Assembly: GCA_945873875.1 (NCBI GenBank)
Contig: CAMCER010000043.1
Coordinates: 1-6,652, forward strand
Source: an uncultured Clostridia bacterium
GTDB lineage: Bacteria; Bacillota_A; Clostridia; Peptostreptococcales; Anaerovoracaceae
Length of the DNA stretch: 6,652 bases
Direction: 5' to 3'
Shown here one piece after another: positions 1 through 6,631 of this stretch. Position 1 is the first letter of the stretch. Every line of letters starts with the position of its first letter. The notes under the pieces are model-generated. The model was not told the DNA's origin. It saw only the letters and a list, made by a program, of their open reading frames with translations, and did not search any database. The position numbers and the translations under genes were made by a program.

Positions 1-2563
1 CTCGCCGTTATCAAACTCCAGACCAGCAAGCGGCGGTGTGTTCTGCGCTGTCAGTCCCGACTCGATGAGAGACGTATCGTCAGCTCTTCCGCCGTTTCCG
101 TTATCCGGTCCGTTTCCGCCGTCCGGCTCTTCGCCTTCAGGTGTTCCGATGTTTGTTTCGCTGGTGCCGTCTGTGTCATCCTGATCCTTCGGAAGTACGG
201 TCACATATCCGTCTGCCACTCTGAATACCGCTGTGAAGTTAGCGTTGGTATTGGCGAAATCCTTTTCAGCAAGTCCCATGGCGGTGGTTCCTGTCTCAGT
301 CCTTGAAACCACGTCTTCTCCTGAGAATGTGAAGTCGCCTGCGGTGTAGAGTTCGTCGCTGATCTCTGCATCATAGCCGTGTGCCGTGTGTCTGTGTCCG
401 TCATAGGTGACAGTCTCTCTGTCGCCTGTTATATCGACTAAGACCTCTCTCTTGTCTACATGCAGGTTTCCTTTGCTTTCGTCTACCTGGTAGTTGCTTT
501 CCTTAGCTGTCCTGTCCCACTCAAGGCTGTAGCTGTTCTCGCTGTCGCCGGCCTCAGTCTGGCTTCCTGTAGTCTCGAAGCTTACATCCTCTCCTTCGAC
601 AAATCCGCTGACGGATCCTTCTGCTGAAAGTGCGTCTCCGTCATATATCTTTTCTGCGTCCGGTGTGCTGACGGTTACCTGAGCCGGCTCGATCCTGATG
701 GTTCCGTCCACGTATTTCACCTTCATCTCTGAAGTCACATCTTCTCCGTCAGAATTCCTGATCACCAGAGTATCCGCCGTAGCCTTCACGTCTTCTTCAG
801 TCACATCTGTCGCTGATGCATCTGATGATGCTCTTTCCAGGACATATCCCTTAGGAATGCCTGTTACAGATACTGTGGCGCCGTGAGGCTGGCCGTCGTA
901 GACGAATGTGCCGCCTGTGGTGGTGACTACGATCTCGTCTTTGTTTTCTGTGATAACGAGTCTTCCCAGTTTTTCAGTGATGGTGTAGTTCTTCTTCTTA
1001 GCTGTTCCATTCCACTTGATCTCATAGGTGTTGACGCTGTCGCCTACCTTCTTCTGGCTTCCTGTGGTCCTGAAGTCCGCAGTCTCGTCATTGACGAATC
1101 CGCTGATGCTTCCTTCTGCTGTCAGCGCCTCTCCGTCATATACCTTGCTGGCATCAGGAGTAGTTACTGTCAGCTGTGCCGGTGTGATGAGGATCTTTCC
1201 GCTCACACGGTCGATGTTCAGCTTCTCTGTCACATTCTCTCCGTCGGCATTCATGATGACCAGAGTGTCTGCCTCTGCCACGACTGCCTCGTCTGTCACA
1301 TTTTTAGCCTCAGCTGATGATGCGGCCTTGTCAAGTCTGTAGCCCTTAGGCAGGGTGCTAACCTGCACATCAGCGCCGTGGCTCTTTCCGTTGTATACGT
1401 ACTGCCCGCCGACAGTAGTAACAGTTATCTTATCTGTGCTTTCTGTTACAGAAAGTCTTCCCAGATTTTCCTTTATCTCATAATTGTTCTTGTCTGCAGT
1501 GCCTGTCCAGCTGATCTCATAGGAGTTGACGCTGCTGCCTACTTTCTTCTGTTTTCCGGTGGTCCTGAACTCCGCAGTCTCGCCGTCGACAAATCCGCTG
1601 ATGCTTCCTTCTGCTGTCAGCACCTCTCCATCATATACCTTGCCGGCATCCGGAGTAGTGACTGTCAGCTGAGCCGGCGTCACTGCGATGCTGCCGTCTG
1701 TGTAGTGGATGTTCATCTTGCCTGTGACGTCTGTTCCCGAAGCGTTCCTTATGATCAGAACGTCCGCTGTAGCTGAAACAGGCTCTTCTGTCACATTGCG
1801 TGCCTGAGCAGCAGATTCTACTCTTTCCAGGCTGTATCCCTTCGGCAGACCTTTCACAGCAACTGCAGCTTTATGGGTCTTTCCGTCGTAGACAAATGTT
1901 CCGCCTGTGGTCTCGACGATGATCTCATCCTCGCTCTCCCTTACTGTCAGGGCTCCCACAGATTCTTCTACGCGGTAGTTCTTTTCCTTCGCTGTGCCGT
2001 TCCACCTGATCTCGTAGGTGTTCCTGCTGTCGCCGGTCTCTGTCTGGCTTCCTGTAGTAACCAGTTCAGCCGTCTCGCCTCCGACAAATCCGCTGATGGA
2101 TCCTTCTGCTGTAAGAGGCTCTCCGTCATATACCTTGTCCGCGCTCGGAGTGATGACAGTCAGCACTGCAGGCTCTACTGCAAGCTGTCCGTCTTCGTAT
2201 ACTACGTTGAGTCTTGAAGTCACGTCTTCACCTGCGGCATTCCTTATGATCAGTCTGTCCGCTGTCACGGTCACCGGACTGTCAGTCACATCTTTTACTT
2301 CTGCAGAAGATGCGGCCTCTTCAAGTTTATATCCCTTTGGCAGTCTGCTTACTGTTACTGCCGCTCCGTGGCTCTTTCCGTCGTAGGTATATAGTGCCGC
2401 CGTTGACAGTTACATCAGCAAAGTAATATCCATGACCTTTGTCTGCGTCACCGCCGTAATTGGAGCTTCCTCTTCCGCAGCCTATACCCGCACCATCATT
2501 GCTGCTGGCATGAATGGTGCCGCCTTCAATAGTAATGACTCCGGAGTCACAGTGATTACCGCC
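1..2563 (-). pseudogene. Continuation of the surface protein after the TGA: end of beta-helix, frameshift, MBG/Ig-like repeats, C-terminal linker (runs off the window)
   Basis: Directly after the TGA the same frame carries on with beta-helix sequence (GGNHCDSGVITIEGGTIHAS, then GAGIGCGRGSS) to about 2393. There the frame changes: the old frame gives IYLRRKEPRSGS and soon stops, while the frame one base over gives YTYDGKSHGAAVTV and stays open to base 1. The second frame encodes four 165-residue repeats of MBG/bacterial Ig-like type. Each has a YDGKSHGA half and a KVYDGEPLTAEGSISGF half. They are followed by a divergent last half domain (TYDGHRHTAHGYDAEISDEL, ending YVTVLP near 187). The C-terminal stretch is Asp/Glu/Gly/Pro-rich (EGEEPDGGNGPDNGNGG). 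No LPXTG or membrane anchor is seen before the window edge. The first in-frame Met of the second frame is near 1714 and has no convincing ribosome site, so independent expression is unlikely. Length and domain order point to an adhesin or surface stalk. Confidence 0.8.
406..2385 (-). repeat. Four tandem 495-bp (165-aa) MBG/Ig-like coding repeats
   Basis: Taking the YDG/YNG motif of the first half as the anchor, units read 2385-1891, 1890-1396, 1395-901 and 900-406. Each is exactly 495 bp, and the next YDG (codon beginning at 405) opens a partial fifth unit. Conserved landmarks per unit are YDGKSHGA, LPKGY or IPKGY, the block LVIRNADGEDVT or close variants, a Pro-Ala or Pro-Ser-Ala/Asp-Ala linker (TPDAxK), VYDGExLTAEGSISGF, TTGSQ or TTGKQ, NTYEIxWNGTAK, and NYxVxExLGxLxVTE. 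The two YDG sites in each unit mean two MBG-like folds per repeat. Units 2 and 3 resemble each other most closely by eye. The DNA itself is repetitive enough to permit unequal recombination and copy-number change. Confidence 0.88.
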
Positions 2564-3610
2564 TCAGATGCCTTCTCCGGCTCTGCCTTCAGCTGTTATA
2601 TCTCCGCCTTTTATAGTGATGGCACCGATCTCACTATACTGCATTTTATATGAACGGCTCTGGGTCGTACCATCGGAGTTTACGCCATTATTGTTTGCTG
2701 ATCCGATCCCGGCACCGCCGTTGGTCCCGGTTGCATTGATCACCGGATCCCCTTCAATAGTGATGTTTCCACAGTAACTGGAAGTATTTCTTCCCTGAGA
2801 AGTCTTGCTGTTATAGCCGCCGCCTATGCCAGCCGACTTATCTCCGCCGGTGGCTTTCAGCTGTCCTGCTCCATTTAATGTCAGTGATGCAAGATTTCCA
2901 TCTTCATATCCGACCTCGATACCGGCGTAGTTAGCTGCACCGGTCACTGTGTTTTCGCTTCCGCTCTTTAGTGTGACAGTTGCCTTTACGCCCGGATCTA
3001 CCTTGATGGCCGGGCCGCCTGCTGCCGCGATGTTCACGCCGTCCAGGATCACTGTCGCGCTGCCTGCAACTACTATCCTGTCTGTTGTCGCCCCGTCGTT
3101 CTTATTCTTTACGGTTACTGCTTTGTCTGTTTCTTTTATCGTCAGTACGCCGCCGGAATATTCGATGTAATCTCCCGGTTCATCTTCACCTTCAACAGAA
3201 ACTTCGAAAGTGCCGTAATCTCTCGGAGCCTTTTCTGCCGCTTTTGCAGGTGCTTTTCTGCTTTCAGAGCTGCTCTGATCTTCAGATCCGCTCTCGCCTT
3301 TGTTATCTGATACAGTGTTCTGGCCGTCTTCTCCTGTGCTGTTTTTATCTGTGTCATCTTCCAGCTGTATCTCTTCGCTCTGGTCATTATTATCCTGGCC
3401 ATCAGAAAGCTGCGCATCGCCCGGTTCTTCTTCCGGAGCAGATCCGCCATCTGTTTCCTCCTGGCTCACGGTAACAGTCTGCTGGCTTTCATCACCAGTC
3501 TGACTCTCTTCGCCCATAGCTTTGAGCAGAGTGCCAGGTGATGTGAATACCAGTCCGGCTGCCACGATCACCGCCACGATTATGAATGCTGGTTTTCTGA
3601 TTTTTTTCAT
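2564..3610 (-). CDS. N-terminal part of a secreted beta-helix/MBG-repeat surface protein, ended by an in-frame TGA
   Basis: The product as read is 348 residues. Residues 1-31 look like a signal peptide: basic KKIRK, a hydrophobic core FIIVAVIVAAGLVF, and possible cleavage after LLKA. Residues 33-130 are a Ser/Asp/Glu/Gln-rich acidic linker typical of wall-spanning spacers. From about residue 133 there are short beta-strand repeats (TVILDGVNI, AIKVDPGVKATVTLKSGSEN, ASLTLNGAGQLKATGG, GNITIEG, AITIKGGDITAEG) separated by Gly-rich turns AGIGGG and AGIGSA. This pattern matches the Cthe_2159-type carbohydrate-binding right-handed beta-helix family (recognised by eye). The start at 3610 was chosen because AAGAAGGA lies 8 nt upstream and the signal peptide begins there; an in-frame start at 3757 lacks both. 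The frame stops at TGA 2564-2566, but matching sequence continues in frame beyond it, so this is a fragment of a larger gene. A role in binding polysaccharide at the cell surface is inference. Confidence 0.8.
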   Translation of the reverse strand: MKKIRKPAFIIVAVIVAAGLVFTSPGTLLKAMGEESQTGDESQQTVTVSQEETDGGSAPEEEPGDAQLSDGQDNNDQSEEIQLEDDTDKNSTGEDGQNTVSDNKGESGSEDQSSSESRKAPAKAAEKAPRDYGTFEVSVEGEDEPGDYIEYSGGVLTIKETDKAVTVKNKNDGATTDRIVVAGSATVILDGVNIAAAGGPAIKVDPGVKATVTLKSGSENTVTGAANYAGIEVGYEDGNLASLTLNGAGQLKATGGDKSAGIGGGYNSKTSQGRNTSSYCGNITIEGDPVINATGTNGGAGIGSANNNGVNSDGTTQSRSYKMQYSEIGAITIKGGDITAEGRAGEGI

Positions 3611-3825
3611 CTGATGATTCCTTCTTGCAATGCTGCAATATGTGTTCCAAATTTGTTTTACATTAGGTATGACTGCAGGGCACAGGTCAGGGGTCCACTT
3701 TTTCTGAAAAATTTTTCCTGAACACTCCGCCAACCTTGCCGAAAACCAACGGTACATACTTTTTTAGGTTAACATAGAGCCCATAAAATGACAAGATTTC
3801 CAATTTTTGAACGCCCGAAATGTAC
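3611..3825 (-). other. Leader and upstream region of the surface-protein gene
   Basis: This is non-coding sequence between the surface protein and the bioY terminator. No convincing consensus promoter was found. The best candidate is TTGTCA followed 17 nt later by TAACCT on the minus strand, which has a weak -10. The stretch contains a 12-bp perfect palindrome GAAAAATTTTTC at 3706-3717. No riboswitch or RNA gene was recognised. Confidence 0.4.
3619..3626 (-). promoter_or_regulatory. Ribosome binding site deciding the surface-protein start
   Basis: AAGAAGGA ends 8 nt before the ATG at 3610-3608. It fixes the start at the MKKIRK signal peptide and not at the in-frame ATG at 3757, which would add 49 residues ahead of the signal sequence and has no such site. 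Confidence 0.75.
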
Positions 3826-3870
3826 AATAAAAAAAGAGCGGATCTGGCCCTTGTTTTCGGGCTGATCCGC
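3826..3870 (-). terminator. Rho-independent terminator of the birA-bioY operon
   Basis: Eighteen bases past the bioY stop lies a hairpin on the minus strand: GCGGATC (3870-3864) pairs with GATCCGC (3844-3838), extended inward by GCCC/GGGC. It is followed by a TCTTTTTTT tract (3837-3829). Structure, U-tract and position all agree, and it isolates the operon from the surface-protein gene. Confidence 0.9.
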
Positions 3871-3887
3871 ATGAAAACCGGTTTAGC

Positions 3888-4472
3888 CTACCTGCGCACG
3901 AATGGTCTGAGTTTTCTTACCAGAACCGTCGCTATGGCTATTTTTATTGCATCGCCGATGAGGAACGGTACTACGCACATGAGAAGTGAAGCGCCCAGGC
4001 CTGTCTTGCTTATGTGCATGAACCATGCTGTTCCCAGAGCGTAGCATGCTGCAAGCCCCAGTACCATTGCCAGGACAAACACCGCATATACTGCCGCCTT
4101 GCTGGTTCCTTCTCTTTTATTCTTCATGAACGAATCGATCATGACTCCTGTAAGCAGTGCTGCCAGAATGTATCCAACTATATAGCCGCCTGTAGGACCT
4201 GTGATGATCCCTATGCCGCCTGTGAATCCGTGGAACACCGGAAGTCCTGCTGCTCCGAGAAGAACGAACACCAGAACTGACAAAGTCCCGTACTTCCATC
4301 CCAGCAATCCCGCTGTAAGGAACACTGCCAGAGTACCCAGATTTATAGGCACCGGTGTGAACGGGAGCGGAACTGATATCCATGAACAAACTGCGCATAC
4401 AGCCGCCATAAGCGCTGCAAGCAGAAGATAAGATAAAGTTGTACGCTGATATGCTGCTTCGTTATTTAACAT
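3888..4472 (-). CDS. bioY: BioY, biotin-specific S-component of an ECF transporter
   Basis: This 194-residue integral membrane protein captures biotin at the cytoplasmic membrane. It works alone or with the shared EcfA/A'/T module, which is not encoded here. The length is normal for the BioY family. Family signatures are visible: VPLPFTPVPINLGTLAVFL (34-52), LPVFHGFTGGIGIITGPTGGY (split around 77-97, the conserved Gly-rich loop) and PFLIGDAIK near the C terminus (169-177). About six hydrophobic segments can be drawn, near 14-32, 44-58, 61-77, 94-112, 125-148 and 159-186. The ATG at 4472 has AAGGAAGG about 10 nt upstream. The gene starts 21 bp after the birA stop with no terminator between them, so both are cotranscribed. 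The C terminus is basic (RKLRPFVRR). Expression is probably biotin-repressed through BirA at the operon promoter. Confidence 0.95.
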   Translation of the reverse strand: MLNNEAAYQRTTLSYLLLAALMAAVCAVCSWISVPLPFTPVPINLGTLAVFLTAGLLGWKYGTLSVLVFVLLGAAGLPVFHGFTGGIGIITGPTGGYIVGYILAALLTGVMIDSFMKNKREGTSKAAVYAVFVLAMVLGLAACYALGTAWFMHISKTGLGASLLMCVVPFLIGDAIKIAIATVLVRKLRPFVRR

Positions 4473-4493
4473 TTTATTGTTTCCTTCCTTTGT

Positions 4494-5486
4494 TTACCGG
4501 TCAAGTCTTATACTGATCTCTCCTGTGGCCAGTGTCTCATTGGTCCCGTCTCCGTATACGACCATGAGCCCTCCGTTATTGTCGATGCCTTTGGCATAAG
4601 CCGCCTGGCCTTCGCTGGTGCCGTCCATGCCGTTTCTGTACACCAGTATGTCTTTTCCTACTACCATGGAATGCGCCCTGTAGTATGAGAGGTATGACCT
4701 CTCATCAAGGTGATAAGTAAGAGGAATGAACTGGTTGATCACTTCAGCGACCAGAGCGTTTCTGAAGAAAGGCTCGTTTTCTTCAGAGATGGAGCCTCCA
4801 AGGCCTTCCAGCTCTTTCGGGAACTTCTTCGTGCTGCAGTTTATTCCTATCCCCACGACCAGATACTGGATGGCACCGCTTTCAAAGTCGGAAACAGCCT
4901 CAGTCAGTATCCCGCATATCTTTTTATCGTGAAGATACACGTCGTTGACCCATTTGATCTCAGGTACAAACCCGGTAAGTGATTCGATGGCTGAAGCCAC
5001 TGCTGCTGCGGCCGCTGTGGTTATGAGCCTTGCGTGTGTTATATCAAATTCAGGTTTAATGAGAAAACTCATATAGATCCCTGTGTCCGCAGGTGAATAG
5101 AATGAACGTCCGAGTCTTCCGCGCCCTGCAGTCTGTTCATTGGCGACCACTACCGCACGCGAAGGTATAGTCTGGCCGAAAGTTGCCAGCTCTCTTGCTT
5201 TATCGTTAGTGGATGTTACCGAACGGAACAGTTCAAGTGGTATCTGTGATGTTTTCGAATTAAGATGCGCCCTGATAGCAGGAACGGAAAGCACATCGCT
5301 CTGATCCGACAGAGTGTATCCTCTTCTGGGAGCAGCCGCGATGGGGAATCCTTCTTTCCTCAGCGATTTAACGGCTTTGTTTATAGCCGTCCTCGAGATC
5401 CCCATTTTTTCTGCGAGTTCCTGCCCGGATACGGGCTTGCCCCGCTGACTTTCAAGAATATGTAATACCTTTGATTTTGTTGACAT
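4494..5486 (-). CDS. birA: BirA, bifunctional biotin protein ligase and biotin-operon repressor
   Basis: This 330-residue cytoplasmic enzyme activates biotin with ATP and joins it to the lysine of biotin carboxyl carrier domains. Residues 1-60 form a winged helix-turn-helix (SGQELAEKMGISRTAINKAV, then RKEGFPI and PRRGYTL for the wing), so it is the DNA-binding, group II type. The catalytic domain shows ELFRSVTSTNDKA (85-97), the biotin/ATP loop GRGRLGR (121-127), KWVNDVY (178-184), KKICGIL with K189 at the position of the E. coli catalytic lysine, and VVGIGIN (210-216). The small C-terminal domain ends in TGEISIRL. Length is normal and no key residue is missing. The ATG at 5486 is preceded by GAGGAGG with 8 nt spacing. 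It is first gene of the operon with bioY, so it probably represses itself and biotin uptake when biotin is abundant. Confidence 0.96.
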   Translation of the reverse strand: MSTKSKVLHILESQRGKPVSGQELAEKMGISRTAINKAVKSLRKEGFPIAAAPRRGYTLSDQSDVLSVPAIRAHLNSKTSQIPLELFRSVTSTNDKARELATFGQTIPSRAVVVANEQTAGRGRLGRSFYSPADTGIYMSFLIKPEFDITHARLITTAAAAAVASAIESLTGFVPEIKWVNDVYLHDKKICGILTEAVSDFESGAIQYLVVGIGINCSTKKFPKELEGLGGSISEENEPFFRNALVAEVINQFIPLTYHLDERSYLSYYRAHSMVVGKDILVYRNGMDGTSEGQAAYAKGIDNNGGLMVVYGDGTNETLATGEISIRLDR

Positions 5487-5578
5487 TCTTCAGGCCTCCT
5501 CATGCAAGTAACTAATACTCAACAGGTATTTTTCGTACTCCTCTTATTAAAAATGACTCTTCGGTAAAATGTACTAAC

Positions 5579-5607
5579 ATTATACGTAAGTGAAGGGTTT
5601 TAGTCAA
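5579..5607 (-). promoter_or_regulatory. Sigma-A promoter of birA-bioY
   Basis: On the minus strand, TTGACT (5607-5602) and TATAAT (5584-5579) are separated by exactly 17 bp, a near-perfect vegetative promoter. Transcription would begin near 5572, giving a leader of about 85 nt before the birA ATG. Confidence 0.85.
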
Positions 5608-5630
5608 CCGAATTTTGAAAAAGGGGTTAC
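5603..5630 (-). promoter_or_regulatory. Candidate BirA operator overlapping the -35 box
   Basis: On the minus strand, GTAACC (5630-5625) and GGTTGAC (5609-5603) form an inverted repeat with a 15-nt spacer. The AACC-N15-GGTT core is the layout described for BirA boxes (arms close to TTGTAAACC or TTGTTAACC). The arms are imperfect: the downstream arm fits well and the outer part of the upstream arm poorly. Because it covers the -35, binding would block RNA polymerase, consistent with autorepression of the operon. The match was made by eye. Confidence 0.45.
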
Positions 5631-5654
5631 ATTTTCAGACAAAGTTAACAATTT

Positions 5655-5679
5655 GTTTATATTTTGTCAGTGTATAAAC
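5655..5679. repeat. Perfect inverted repeat GTTTATA-N11-TATAAAC
   Basis: A 7-bp perfect dyad with an 11-bp spacer lies between the ABC terminator and the birA promoter. Its arms face opposite to the BirA-box layout (AAAC points outward), so it is not an obvious second BirA site. It could be an operator for another regulator or a chance AT-rich dyad. Confidence 0.4.
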
Positions 5680-5703
5680 CTCCGCCGGCGTGCGGATCCG
5701 GCA

Positions 5704-5743
5704 CAATAAAAAAAGCGCCCGTATAAAGATCACGGGACGCTTT
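5704..5743 (-). terminator. Rho-independent terminator of the ABC exporter fragment
   Basis: On the minus strand, AGCG-T-CCCGT pairs with ACGGG-CGCT across a 9-nt loop and runs into TTTTTTTATTG. It lies about ten bases beyond the stop codon at 5754-5756. A second short dyad, GCCGG-N9-CCGGC (5684-5702), follows without a U-tract. Confidence 0.9.
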
Positions 5744-5753
5744 CTGTATTTTT

Positions 5754-6545
5754 CTATGCGAACTGGCTGTTATAGAGCGACGCGTAGAAGCCGCCTTTTT
5801 CGATGAGCTCCTGATGACTGCCCTGCTCGATTATGTCGCCCTGATCCATGACAAGGATGGTATCGGCATCCCGTATGGTTGACAATCTGTGAGCGATGAC
5901 GAAGCTGGTCCTGCCGCTCATGAGCCTTTCCATGGCGGAATAAATCAGTTTTTCCGTCCTGGTATCCACCGAGCTGGTGGCCTCGTCCAGGATCAGCAGC
6001 GGGCTGTCCGCAAGCATGGCCCGGGCGATGGTCAGAAGCTGTTTCTGGCCCTGTGAGATGTTGGATGCGTCCTCGTTGATGACCATGTCGTAGCCTCCCG
6101 GCTGGGTCATGATGAAATGGTGTATATGGGCGGCCTTGGCCGCGGCGATGACCTCTTCATCGGTGGCATCCATGCGGCCGTATCTGATGTTCTCTCTTAT
6201 GGTGCCGTTGAAGAGCCACGTGTCCTGAAGGACCATGCTGAATTTATCGCGAAGCTCTTTCCTGCTCATGTCCTTTATGTTGATGCCGTCTATGGTTATG
6301 GCACCGCCGTCAAGTTCGTAGAATCTCATGAGGAGCTTGACGATGGTGGTCTTGCCTGCTCCCGTCGGGCCGACGATGGCCACCTGACTGCCGGCTTTCG
6401 CAGTGTAGCTGAAGTCTTTGATGACAGGCTCTTTCGGGTCATATCCGAATGAAACGTGGTCGAAGACGATCTCGCCGTCCGGGCCCGCTCCAGTCCCGCC
6501 AGTTCCGGCGTCCTTATCTGCAGCCGGAGTTTCTCCTTTTTCATC
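5754..6545 (-). pseudogene. ABC exporter, nucleotide-binding half only; transmembrane half missing (5'-truncated)
   Basis: The frame encodes a complete ATPase domain of the type fused to an exporter membrane domain. Before Walker A it reads DGEIVFDHVSFGYDP and KDFSYTAKAGSQ. Counting from the GTG at 6383, Walker A GPTGAGKT is at 5-12, the Q-loop Gln at 53 in VLQDTWLFNGTI, the signature ISQGQ at 109-113, Walker B LLILDE at 129-134, the D-loop SSVD at 137-140 and the switch His at 165 in IAHRLS. The style resembles one subunit of heterodimeric multidrug-type exporters. Normally about 330 residues of membrane domain precede this. Here the frame upstream is a linker (DEKGETPAADKDAGTGGTG) that runs at about 6545 into AT-rich sequence with no membrane segments, and hits a stop at 6630-6632. 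No ATG lies in frame, and the GTG at 6383 would start at the Walker A strand. It is therefore probably a remnant, with no membrane partner in view. Confidence 0.75.
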
Positions 6546-6564
6546 TTTTTTTGTTATAAATATC

Positions 6565-6593
6565 TTGACATTTATTCTTATATATGGTATAAT
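6565..6593 (+). promoter_or_regulatory. Perfect consensus sigma-A promoter facing right
   Basis: TTGACA (6565-6570), a 17-bp spacer and TATAAT (6588-6593) match the vegetative consensus at every position. The -10 forms the left arm of a small perfect dyad, TATAAT-T-ATTATA (6588-6600). Transcription would start near 6600 and reach the ATG at 6632. Confidence 0.88.
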
Positions 6594-6616
6594 TATTATA
6601 GAAATAAATCCATATA

Positions 6617-6624
6617 AAAGGCGG
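6617..6624 (+). promoter_or_regulatory. Ribosome binding site for the right-edge gene
   Basis: AAAGGCGG ends 7 nt before the ATG at 6632. With the promoter upstream it identifies that ATG as a genuine start although only seven codons are visible. Confidence 0.7.
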
Positions 6625-6631
6625 TGTTTTT

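Noticed and set aside
406..2385. CRISPR array
   Set aside because: The repeats are 495 bp, coding and continuous, with no short identical repeats separated by spacers.
698..2386. Plus-strand ORFs of 62-144 codons that resemble one another and recur at regular spacing
   Set aside because: They are antisense shadows of the 495-bp coding repeats. Their similarity and spacing follow from the repeat, and they lack ribosome sites and promoters.
2564..2566. TGA read as glycine (as in SR1/Gracilibacteria) or as selenocysteine
   Set aside because: birA, bioY and the ABC domain look like ordinary Firmicutes genes with no in-frame TGA, no SECIS-like hairpin was seen, and a second lesion (the frameshift) lies close by. 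Mutation or error is simpler.
3611..3757. In-frame N-terminal extension of the surface protein starting at 3757
   Set aside because: It would place 49 residues ahead of a clear signal peptide and has no ribosome site, whereas the ATG at 3610 has a good one.
5487..5572. Riboswitch in the birA leader
   Set aside because: The leader is about 85 nt with only a weak AATAC/GTATT stem (around 5513-5529) and matches no riboswitch core I recognise.
5754..6383. Intact 209-residue ATPase starting at the GTG at 6383
   Set aside because: Clear ATPase-domain sequence (GEIVFDHVSFGYD and following) lies in frame upstream of that GTG, so starting there would delete the first strands and the adenine-contacting region.
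6326..6544. 72-codon minus-strand ORF beginning MKKEKLRLQ
   Set aside because: It overlaps the ABC ATPase domain in another frame, has Ser/Arg-rich shadow composition and no ribosome site.
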